Source of the DNA: Myxococcales bacterium
Lineage (GTDB): Bacteria; Myxococcota_A; UBA9042
Direction of reading: 5' to 3'
Length of the DNA: 60,460 nt
Assembly (NCBI GenBank): GCA_009692425.1
Contig: SHZF01000021.1
Coordinates: 1-60,460 of the forward strand
The translations under genes and the position numbers were made by a program. Below are positions 42,338-50,308 of the stretch, piece by piece (within the stretch, counting starts at the first letter, position 1; each line of letters begins with the position of its first letter). The notes beneath the pieces were generated by a model that was not told the origin of the DNA, ran no database searches, and worked only from the letters and a program-made list of their open reading frames with translations.

Positions 42338-45151
42338 TCAGAACGACAGGCAGAACTGGAAAATAAAACACTTCAAGCAGATGCCGTTGCACCCCGGGCA
42401 TTGGTACTGTGGCGGCGCACTGCTGGCCACGCACTTCCCGTTCGACGCGCACTTGCCCGGCACGTTGACGTCCGAGCACAGGTCCGCGCTGTACTTCGCC
42501 TGGCAGGTGATGCCCGACTTCGACAAGCACACGCCGGCCGAGCACGTCCCTTCCGGACACACGCCCGACGCCGCCACGCACGCGCTGCCGGAGACCGCCT
42601 TGAACGCGCACTGGCCCGTCTTGTCGCACGCGTCCTCGGTACACGCATTGCCATCGTTGCATTGCTTGAAGGCCGCGCCTTCGCACTTGCCGTTGACGCA
42701 CTTGTCGTTCGATGTGCAGGGGTTGCTGTCGTTGCATACCTTGTCGTTGAACTGCGACTTGCACAGGCCCGCCTGGCACAAGCCGTCGGCGCACGGGTCG
42801 TTGTTGCCGGCGTCGCAGGGCTGGCCCGACGCCTTGGCGGGGTGCGAGCACGCGCCGCTGGCGCACACGTCGGTCGTGCAGATGTTGCCGTCGTCGGTGC
42901 ACGCGGCCGTGTTGTTCGTGTGTGTGCAGCCCGCCGTGCAGCCATCCGAGGTGCACGGGTTGCCGTCGTCGCAGTTCTTCGAGTCCGTGCCCTTGCATAC
43001 GCCAGACAGACACTTGTCGGCCGTCGTGCACGGGCTGCCGTCGTCGCAGAACACGTCGGAGTCCTTGATGTAGGTGCAGCCCTGGCCCTTGAGGCAGGCG
43101 TCGGTCGTGCACGGGTTGCCATCGTTGCAGGTCGGCTTGTTGGCCCCCTTGCACAGGCCCGAGGCCGAGTCGCAGGTGTCGGTCAGCGTGCACGGATCGT
43201 TGTCGTCGCACGGTGAGTTCGAGTTGACATGCGCGCACTTGCCGCCCTGGCACGCGTCCTTCGTGCACGTCTTGCCGTCGTCGTCGCACGGCACGTTCGA
43301 CTTGGCCGGGTGCGAGCAGCCCTTGGCGGCGCACACGTCATTCGTGCACAGCAGGCCATCGTCTTCGCACGGCTTGCCGTCCGACGCCTGGTGCACGCAC
43401 TTGCCGGCCGCGCACACGTCGTCGGTGCACGGGTTGCCGTCGGTCAGGCACAGCGCGCCGTTCTGGGCCGGCGGGTGGCTGCACGCGCCCTTCAGGCACA
43501 CGTCTTGGGTGCAGGTGTCGGCATCTTCGAGGCACGCCTTCTCCGAGCCGAGCAACTGGTTCGAGCACTTGCCCTGATCGCAGAAGTCGGCCGTGCACGG
43601 ATTGCCGTCGTCGGCGCATGGGACCGTGAACGCCACCGGCGGGTGCACGCACTTGCCGCCACCGCACACGTCTTGCGTGCACTTGTTGCCGTCGTCGAGA
43701 CATGGCGTCGTGTCCTTGATCGCCGGGTGGTTGCACTTGCCGGCCTGGCACACGTCCTGCGAGCACGGGTCGCCGTCGTCGGGGCACGGGCCGCCTTCGC
43801 CGGTCGGCGCGTGGCTGCACTTGCCGTCCTTGCACAGGTCGAGCGTGCATGGGATGCCGTCGTCGGGGCAGGGGCCGTCGTTCGGCTTGTGCACGCAGCC
43901 GCCGCCGGCCTCGCAGGTGTCGGTCGTGCAGGGGTCGGAGTCGTCACACGTCAACGACGCCTTGCCTTGGCACGTGGCTTGGCCGGTGCACGCGTCGCCC
44001 GACGTGCACGTGTTCGAGTCGTCGCACGCCACACCGACCTGCGGCGTCTGTTTGCACGAGCCGTCGGTGTTGCACGAGCCCTTCGTGCACGGGTTGCCGT
44101 CGTCGCACAGGTCCTCGTCGGTCGCACCGTCGCAGTCGTCGTCCTTGCCGTTGCACGCTTCGGGCTTCGCCGGGCCGGCATCGCACAGCGGCGCACCGTC
44201 CTTGCACGCGATCAGCTTGCCTGGGCACTGGCCGAATTCGGTGGCGACCGACTTGCACGTCCCCTTGGTCGTCAAGTCGTCGACCTTGCCGTTGCAGTCG
44301 TCGTCCTTGCCGTTGCACTCCTCCTGGGCCGGCACCTGTCCGGAGCACTCCTCGAGCCCGGTCGGCGCACACAGGCGAAAGCCCGGGCACGCCCCCAACG
44401 GATTCTTGTTCACGCATTCCGTCTTGAGTTGCAGCGCGATCGCCTTCTTGCTGCACGTGCACACGCCGGACTTGGGCGCGCACTGCTGTACCTTCTTGCC
44501 GGTGGCCGCATCGATCTCGGTCGCGCACTCGAAATCCCCGGGGCACGGCAGCTTGGCGGGGCCGCAGATCGCGCCGCAGAACGAACCTGCCGGCCCGCGC
44601 GCGATGCACACGTTGTCGACTTCGCCGAACTGGCCAGAATTGCAATCCGCGTTCGTGGTGCACGGGTCGCACAGCTTGCCGAACGCGGGCACGCACAGGT
44701 AGGTCACGTCGCCGCCGCCGGAATCGAGCGGCGCGCACAAGAAGCCTTGCGGGCACGTGTCGGCGCACTTCTTCGAGCACACGTTGCCCTGCGGCGACGG
44801 CACGCACAGCCCGGTGTCGCAGTCGCCGGGCTGTTGGCACGGCGCGCCGAACTGGCCGGCACTCGGCGGCCCGCTGTCGGCGCCCGGTTGTGTGGTGTCC
44901 GTGCCCGCATCGGCCTTCTGCGGGGTGCCGGTGTCGTTGCCCGGCGTGGCGGCATCCGACCTCGCGCTGCCCAAGTCGTCTGCGGTCGCACCGGTGTCGC
45001 CGCCGAGGTTGAACAAGCCGTCGGACCCCGACGAGTCGGTGGACACCTTCGTGCCGTCCGGCGCTTCCTCCTCCGAGCACGCAGACAGCAAGCACGGCAC
45101 CAGCGCGAGCCAGGTGAACGAGGGCAGGAGCGGCAAGGCGCGGCGCGACAT
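42338..45151 (-). CDS. large Cys-rich repeat lipoprotein with MopE-like metal-binding motifs
   Basis: A 937-aa predicted surface lipoprotein. The start MSRRALPLLPS at 45151 has GAGG upstream and the signal peptide ends in a perfect lipobox, LSAC. A Ser/Thr/Asp/Gly linker rich in acidic residues follows. Two MopE-type metal-binding motifs (ECNGKDDDCNGKVDD near 276-292, ACNGKDDDCDGATDED near 331-347) come next. Residues ~350-850 hold 19 clear Cys repeats of the form C(D)DGNPCTxDxCxxGxCxH, plus one degenerate copy. Each repeat has acidic residues that could bind calcium or copper. The protein ends in FQFCLSF. It follows a MlaE permease gene by 43 bp. Function is unknown; adhesion or metal binding at the surface is inferred. 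Confidence 0.85.
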   Translation of the reverse strand: MSRRALPLLPSFTWLALVPCLLSACSEEEAPDGTKVSTDSSGSDGLFNLGGDTGATADDLGSARSDAATPGNDTGTPQKADAGTDTTQPGADSGPPSAGQFGAPCQQPGDCDTGLCVPSPQGNVCSKKCADTCPQGFLCAPLDSGGGDVTYLCVPAFGKLCDPCTTNADCNSGQFGEVDNVCIARGPAGSFCGAICGPAKLPCPGDFECATEIDAATGKKVQQCAPKSGVCTCSKKAIALQLKTECVNKNPLGACPGFRLCAPTGLEECSGQVPAQEECNGKDDDCNGKVDDLTTKGTCKSVATEFGQCPGKLIACKDGAPLCDAGPAKPEACNGKDDDCDGATDEDLCDDGNPCTKGSCNTDGSCKQTPQVGVACDDSNTCTSGDACTGQATCQGKASLTCDDSDPCTTDTCEAGGGCVHKPNDGPCPDDGIPCTLDLCKDGKCSHAPTGEGGPCPDDGDPCSQDVCQAGKCNHPAIKDTTPCLDDGNKCTQDVCGGGKCVHPPVAFTVPCADDGNPCTADFCDQGKCSNQLLGSEKACLEDADTCTQDVCLKGACSHPPAQNGALCLTDGNPCTDDVCAAGKCVHQASDGKPCEDDGLLCTNDVCAAKGCSHPAKSNVPCDDDGKTCTKDACQGGKCAHVNSNSPCDDNDPCTLTDTCDSASGLCKGANKPTCNDGNPCTTDACLKGQGCTYIKDSDVFCDDGSPCTTADKCLSGVCKGTDSKNCDDGNPCTSDGCTAGCTHTNNTAACTDDGNICTTDVCASGACSHPAKASGQPCDAGNNDPCADGLCQAGLCKSQFNDKVCNDSNPCTSNDKCVNGKCEGAAFKQCNDGNACTEDACDKTGQCAFKAVSGSACVAASGVCPEGTCSAGVCLSKSGITCQAKYSADLCSDVNVPGKCASNGKCVASSAPPQYQCPGCNGICLKCFIFQFCLSF

Positions 45152-45194
45152 GGAGAGCCTCAAAGTCAAGCGAATCATGGACCCGGACCGGGTC

Positions 45195-46043
45195 TTAGAA
45201 GATAGCAAAAATGAGCCCCGAGATCACGAAGTCAAGCAGGACGACGGCAAAGGACGCGTTGACCACCGCCCGCGTCGTGGCCCAGCCGACGCCTTCGGAG
45301 CCGCCTTGCGCTTCGAGGCCCGCCTGGCCCGCGATCAACGGGATGGCGCAGCCGTACGCGAACGCCTTGGCCAGCCCCGACACGAGGTCGCCGGTGCCGA
45401 TGAGTTGCGTGGTCACAAAGGTCAACGGATGCACCCCGAAGCCGACGAATGCGGTCAACATGCCCGTGATTTCGCCGATCAGGACTGCATAGATGGTCAG
45501 GCAGATCATCATCACGCCGGCTGCCAGGAAGCGCGGCACGACCAGATAATTCACGGGGTCGGCATTGCACATCCGCAGCGCATCGACTTGCTCAGTGACC
45601 ACCATCGAACCGATCTCAGCGGCGATGCCCGAACCGACGCGCGTGGCCACCATCATGCCGGTGATCGTCGGGGCGAACTCCTTGATCATGACCTGCAGGA
45701 ACGCCGCACCGAGCATCGAGAAATCGGGCAGGATCTTCTCCACCTGCGTCGCGACCTGGTAGACCAGGATCATGCCGAGAAAGCCCAGCGTCACGGTGAT
45801 GAAGACGATCGACTGGTTGCCCATCGCGTACATCTGCCGCGCCACGGAACCGCGTTCGCGCCGACTGCGCACGATATGTGACAAGGTGTCGCGTGCCAGC
45901 CGCACAAGGTCGATGGTGGGGCGCAGGCGCGCAGTCAGCCAGTTGCCGCGAAGGCGAGGCGGTGGCGGCGGGCCGGCGTCGATGGGCACCGGCCGCGGGG
46001 AGAAACCGCCCGAGAGCATGGCGGCGTTGCGGTGCGAGGCCAC
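45195..46043 (-). CDS. MlaE/YrbE-family ABC transporter permease
   Basis: Inner-membrane permease of the kind that moves phospholipids between the inner and outer membrane with MlaF and an MCE protein. It has 282 aa (usual ~260) with a Pro-rich N-terminal extension. Family signatures are clear: MGNQSIVFITVTLGFLGMI, EFAPTITGMMVATRVGSGIAAEIGSM, VTEQVDALRMCNADPVNYLVVPR and a hydrophobic C-terminus. The start is a GTG at 46043 without a clear Shine-Dalgarno; ATG 46019 is an alternative. It lies 11 bp downstream of the PEGA-protein gene. No MlaF ATPase or MlaD/MCE gene is nearby, so its partners are elsewhere or it works differently. Confidence 0.88.
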   Translation of the reverse strand: MASHRNAAMLSGGFSPRPVPIDAGPPPPPRLRGNWLTARLRPTIDLVRLARDTLSHIVRSRRERGSVARQMYAMGNQSIVFITVTLGFLGMILVYQVATQVEKILPDFSMLGAAFLQVMIKEFAPTITGMMVATRVGSGIAAEIGSMVVTEQVDALRMCNADPVNYLVVPRFLAAGVMMICLTIYAVLIGEITGMLTAFVGFGVHPLTFVTTQLIGTGDLVSGLAKAFAYGCAIPLIAGQAGLEAQGGSEGVGWATTRAVVNASFAVVLLDFVISGLIFAIF

Positions 46044-46054
46044 GGCGGTGGCGC

Positions 46055-47236
46055 TTACTTCGGGGCCGGTTTGGCACTGAGGCCGGCGGGCTTGCCACTG
46101 TCGCCGGTGGGCTTGCCACTGTCGCCGGTGGGCTTGCCACTGTCGCCGGTGGGCTTGCCACTGTCGCCGGTGGGCTTGGCGGCTGGCGTCGGCGCGGTTG
46201 CAGGCCCCTCAACGGTCTCGCTCAACGACTCCAGCCTCGCCTCGACCATGATCGGTTGATCCCGCACGATCTCGATGCGCCGGTGCCAGCGGTCGTGGCC
46301 TTCCTTGTGGAACCGGATCACCCACTTGCGGGCTGCAAGCTCGTACGGCTCCTCGCGGGTGCCCTTGCCCGAGATGGAGCCTTCCTTGGTCGCCTTGTCG
46401 GCGAGGCGTTTCTCCACCGGCTCATCGTCGAGGTAGGTGGTCACTCCGTCCGTTGGCGTGACGCGCACGATCAGCTTGCCGAAATACGTGATCTGCTTGG
46501 GCCGAATCACCGCTGGCGTCGGGTCGCCCTGGCGCACGCTCACGAAAAGCTCGTGATCGGTGTAGCCGACGCAACTCGCCTCGACCTTGCGTTGCCCTGT
46601 CATGGTTTCGATCTCGCCCGAGCCGATGCCCACGAAGGTGCCATCGACGCGCAGTTCGCACGTCGCGGGCTCCGACCGGATCTGCAAGGTGCCCGTCGGC
46701 AGCTTCGCCCGCAGGAAATCGAGCCGCGCATTGGCCTTGTCGAGCTTGACCTGCATGTCGGCCTTGCGGGGATTCGTGTCGGGCAAGTCTTTCACCGCTC
46801 GCTTGGCAAGGATCTGCACGGCGGCCATCGCGCGGAACTCCAGTTCGACGTTGTTGAGCGCCTCGGCGAACGCGCCCGTATTGAACGGGTAGTCGACCGT
46901 CGATGGATCCAGTTGCCACGCCGCTTCGAACAACTGCATGCCCTTCTGGTTCTGGCGCGCATTGGCGGCAGCGACGCCGGCCTGGGCCCGCTTGAGCGCC
47001 TCCTTGACGTTGCTGTCGCGCTTCTCGACGCGCTCGCGGGCTTCGCGCTGCTCGGCCGATTCCTGGACCTGCATCTCGGCTTTGCGCTTTTCCAACTCCT
47101 CGCGCTGGCGGCGCTTCTCTTCGATCTCGCTGCGATCGACCGCTGGCGGGGCCTGACCGAACGCGCTGGCGGGCACGAGTCCGGTGGCCAGGGCGAGGGC
47201 GACCAGGCGAAACGGACGAATGGGGCGGGTAATCAT
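46055..47236 (-). CDS. exported coiled-coil protein with PEGA-like domains and KPTGDSG repeats
   Basis: A 393-aa periplasmic or surface protein. It starts at 47236, 6 bp after the S41 protease stop, and has a signal peptide (LVALALATGLVPASAFG). A charged coiled coil follows (EEKRRQREELEKRKAEMQVQESAEQREARERVEKR). Residues ~205-270 fit a PEGA domain (GTLQIRSEPATCELRVDGTF, then VEASCVGYTDHE), and a second weaker one comes after it. PEGA domains occur on bacterial envelope proteins. The C-terminus carries four exact 21-bp repeats encoding KPTGDSG. It is followed 11 bp later by the MlaE permease. Confidence 0.7.
   Translation of the reverse strand: MITRPIRPFRLVALALATGLVPASAFGQAPPAVDRSEIEEKRRQREELEKRKAEMQVQESAEQREARERVEKRDSNVKEALKRAQAGVAAANARQNQKGMQLFEAAWQLDPSTVDYPFNTGAFAEALNNVELEFRAMAAVQILAKRAVKDLPDTNPRKADMQVKLDKANARLDFLRAKLPTGTLQIRSEPATCELRVDGTFVGIGSGEIETMTGQRKVEASCVGYTDHELFVSVRQGDPTPAVIRPKQITYFGKLIVRVTPTDGVTTYLDDEPVEKRLADKATKEGSISGKGTREEPYELAARKWVIRFHKEGHDRWHRRIEIVRDQPIMVEARLESLSETVEGPATAPTPAAKPTGDSGKPTGDSGKPTGDSGKPTGDSGKPAGLSAKPAPK
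46088..46171 (-). repeat. 21-bp tandem repeat, four identical units (KPTGDSG)
   Basis: Four exact 21-bp units starting at 46088, 46109, 46130 and 46151, with a partial fifth from 46172. Each encodes KPTGDSG at the C-terminus of the PEGA protein. The identity at DNA level implies recent expansion. Confidence 0.95.
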
Positions 47237-47242
47237 GAGTCC

Positions 47243-50179
47243 TCAGGGTGCGGCAGCCGGAGTGCCCGTACAGGCGACGAGCAGCGTGCGCTGCGCGACC
47301 TGACGCGGACCGGCGCGCGCTTGGATTGTAATGGTGTTGAGGCCACTGTCGAGCCGGAGCCGTGCTCGAAAGGGTACTTCAGCGCCGCCGCGGCCCGCGT
47401 GATACGATTGCTTGATGCCGCCGACGCTCGCCGTGACGAAACGGCGCGCGGCGGAGCCGATGTCGAACAGGGCCACCCCGCCGACATCGATGCTGCACGG
47501 CTCGGTGACAGGGCTGCGTGGCGCATCGACCGGCTCCCCGTGGCCGTCGAGGAACTGGATGCGCGGGGGAGCGTCCCACACGTCACCCGCCGCCTTGCGG
47601 GTCGCCTCGGCCTGCCGGCGTGCAGCCGATGTCGCGCGTTCGAGCCCCACGCGCGACCAGGCCAGGTCGATCGGCACCTTGCGCTCGATCGCGAGCACGT
47701 CGTCGGCAAGCGTCACTTCGAGGCGGATCGGCTCGGCGTCGTCCACGGCGGCGACAGCGCCCGTACCCTTGCGATCCAGGCCCCGCACGCCAAACGTTGC
47801 GACCGCGCGGCCATCCGGCGGTACGACGCCAAGGCGCACGCGTCCCTCGTCGAGGTGCAGCCGCGCGACGCCGGCCACGCGCACGCTGACGCCTGCCGCG
47901 AGAGTCGCCCCCGTGCCCCGGTTGTGGACGTCGATGCGCAGCCGCGCGGCCTCACCTGGCTGCACCACGCCGTCGCCGGGGCGTGTGGGCGCCGCGTCGT
48001 CGAGCGTCACCTTGAACGCAAACTCCGGCAGGGGCTTGCCAAGAATCGTCACGCTCGCCACCGCACGCCGCCCGAGCAGTCGCCCGTCGCTCGCCGCCTC
48101 CACGCGCAATGGCACCCGCAAGGAGCCGTGCCGCGAGGGAATCCGCACGCGAAGGTGGACCGTCCGGGACTGCCCGGGGTCCAGTTGCCCGACGAGTTGC
48201 TCGTGGCCGTCGAGGGCCGGATCGTCGCAGGTCGTCAGCACGTGAAGCCGGTGCAGCGGGACTTTGCCGGTGTGCGTCAGCGTGACCGAGAAGCGCAGCA
48301 CGCCGCCGGCATCGATCTGCAACCCGTCGGCGCCGGCCGGAATCTCGACGCGCACCGTCGGCTCGGCCGGCTCGCTCGCCGCGCGCCAGTCGATGCCCTG
48401 CCGGCGCAGGTGTGCGACCAGCATCAGATCGTCCAGGCGCTGCAGTTCGGCCAGGTCGGGCGCCGCCGCCTTGAGGAATTGCGCGGCATTGGCATCGCCG
48501 GCACGGCGCAACAGCAACGCCGCACGTTGGCGTGGCTCGCGCTCCATCACATCGAGGGGCGTCTCCTGCGCCACCTCCGGTGCGACGCCCGACCAGGCAT
48601 CGGGCAGCAACACCTTCCACTGCGTGCGCGGCAATTCCGCGGGACCCGTGGCGTCGGGCTGGACCAGCGCCCGGGTCGCACGCCGGCCGAAGCGTGACGC
48701 GCCGAACAAGCTGACCTGTTCGCGCGTCGCCGACACGAATTGTACGGCCACGTCCGGAGTGATGCCGACGCCGTGGATGCTGACGTCGCCCGGCACCAAG
48801 TACTTTGCCACCGTGAGCTTGAGGGCGCCTCCGCCCACCTCGAACGGCACTTGCACGGAGCCCTTGCCGAAACTCTGCTCGCCGACGACGATCGCGCGGC
48901 CCGAGTATTTCAACGCCCCTGCCACCACCTCCGACGCGCTCGCCGAGTGACCGGACAGCAGGACCGCGAGAGGCAGCCGCGTCCATGGGCCGCGCCCCGA
49001 AACCGTACGGACGTCGCGCTGGCGTCGGCCGCCGGTCACCGTGATGACCGCAGGGCCGCGTGCCACGAAAAGGTCCACGATTCTAACGGCTTCGTCGAGA
49101 AGACCGCCAGGATTGTCGCGCAGATCCAGCACCAAGCCCCCTTGGGCGCCCGCCCGGTCTAGGTCGGTGAGCGCCTGGCGCAACTCGTCGGCCGTCCCGC
49201 GCTGGAAGCCCTTGACCTTGGCGTAGCCGACGCCGGTGTCGAGCACCTTCCACTCGACGCTCTGCAGGTGGATGACGGCGCGCACCACGGCGAGTTCGCG
49301 GGGTTGCTTGAGGCCCGCCCGCCGCACGAGCAGGAGCGCCCGGCTGCCGACCTGGCCCCGCAGGCGGTCGACCGCGTCGTCGACGCCGAGGTTCAGCGTG
49401 TCCTCGCCGTCGATCTGGAGGATTTGATCGCCTGCCAGCAACCCGGCCTTCTCGGCAGGCGAGCCCGGCAGAACGGTCTGCACGGTCAGCAGGCCATCTT
49501 GGGTCAGGATCACGATGCCGAGACCGCCGAAGTGGCCGCCGGTTGAAGCCTGCATGTCGCGCCAGGCATCGGGATCGAGCATCCGGCTCCACGGGTCGAG
49601 CGGCTTGAGCAGGCCGTTGACCGCCGTGTACTCCAAGCCCGCCGCGTCCGCGTCCGCCGGCATGTGGTCGCTGACGAACCGCAGCGTGTCGAGCAGCGCC
49701 CAGCCAAGGCGAAAGGTATCCGTGGCATTGCCCAACTGTACGCAATGCGCCGCGTCGGCGATGCGCACGCGCAATTCGACGGGTTGGCCCGAACTGCGAC
49801 GCACGGGCGCATCGACCAGCATCTCTGGGATTTCGTGGGCAATGGCCTGCAGCGCAGACTCGAACATCTGCGGCGGCTCGATGCGCGCCGGATCGACGTA
49901 GCGGGTGCGGACCAAGTGGAGCGCCTGGCCCACGATTCGACCGGAGCGCAAGGCGGCGCGAGCCATCGTCGCGGTCGTTTCGGTGTGGGCGAGGCGCGGT
50001 GCCGGGCCTTGGAGCGACGGCAACGGTACGGGTGGCGCGGCGCGCGGGCGGACCGACCAAGATGCCAGCCACACACTCGCGCTAGCCAGGCCCAGCACGA
50101 GGGCGCCGGCGGCCACCCAGCGGCGCGGCGGCGAAGCCGGCAGGGCACGCGCAAACCGTTGTGCCAGCGCAGGCGACAA
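47243..50179 (-). CDS. S41-family (CtpA-like) serine protease with PDZ domain and long C-terminal beta region
   Basis: A 978-aa membrane-anchored C-terminal processing protease. I place the start at TTG 50179 (product MSPALAQRFARALPASPP) because GGGAG lies 4 nt upstream and the predicted N-terminus is basic and followed by a membrane segment (VAAGALVLGLASASVWLASW). The PDZ domain (GGLGIVILTQDG, VLPGSPAEKAGLLAGDQIL) spans about residues 190-290. The catalytic Ser is in GHSASASEV and the Lys in SFGKGSVQ, as expected for S41. Beyond residue ~560 come about 400 extra residues of beta-rich repeats (DGVVQPGEAARLRIDVHNRG), unusual for CtpA. It heads the PEGA-MlaE-lipoprotein gene set. The frame runs open to 53341 but that part is antisense shadow. 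Confidence 0.85.
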   Translation of the reverse strand: MSPALAQRFARALPASPPRRWVAAGALVLGLASASVWLASWSVRPRAAPPVPLPSLQGPAPRLAHTETTATMARAALRSGRIVGQALHLVRTRYVDPARIEPPQMFESALQAIAHEIPEMLVDAPVRRSSGQPVELRVRIADAAHCVQLGNATDTFRLGWALLDTLRFVSDHMPADADAAGLEYTAVNGLLKPLDPWSRMLDPDAWRDMQASTGGHFGGLGIVILTQDGLLTVQTVLPGSPAEKAGLLAGDQILQIDGEDTLNLGVDDAVDRLRGQVGSRALLLVRRAGLKQPRELAVVRAVIHLQSVEWKVLDTGVGYAKVKGFQRGTADELRQALTDLDRAGAQGGLVLDLRDNPGGLLDEAVRIVDLFVARGPAVITVTGGRRQRDVRTVSGRGPWTRLPLAVLLSGHSASASEVVAGALKYSGRAIVVGEQSFGKGSVQVPFEVGGGALKLTVAKYLVPGDVSIHGVGITPDVAVQFVSATREQVSLFGASRFGRRATRALVQPDATGPAELPRTQWKVLLPDAWSGVAPEVAQETPLDVMEREPRQRAALLLRRAGDANAAQFLKAAAPDLAELQRLDDLMLVAHLRRQGIDWRAASEPAEPTVRVEIPAGADGLQIDAGGVLRFSVTLTHTGKVPLHRLHVLTTCDDPALDGHEQLVGQLDPGQSRTVHLRVRIPSRHGSLRVPLRVEAASDGRLLGRRAVASVTILGKPLPEFAFKVTLDDAAPTRPGDGVVQPGEAARLRIDVHNRGTGATLAAGVSVRVAGVARLHLDEGRVRLGVVPPDGRAVATFGVRGLDRKGTGAVAAVDDAEPIRLEVTLADDVLAIERKVPIDLAWSRVGLERATSAARRQAEATRKAAGDVWDAPPRIQFLDGHGEPVDAPRSPVTEPCSIDVGGVALFDIGSAARRFVTASVGGIKQSYHAGRGGAEVPFRARLRLDSGLNTITIQARAGPRQVAQRTLLVACTGTPAAAP

Positions 50180-50308
50180 GGGACTCCCGGTCGAGCGCGC
50201 CGGAACTGGCCGGTGCGGACGGTCGCACAGTATAGTCGCGACTCCTCCGCGTCGCCTACCGCGGGGTCGGGCGTGGCCGTGGCACAATCGGGTGGCAATC
50301 GGGATGCG

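Noticed and set aside
42600-44100. Regular repeats in the Cys-rich gene as a possible CRISPR array
   Set aside because: The repeats are coding, vary at DNA level, and the repeated residues fit a Cys-rich protein motif; there are no unique spacers.
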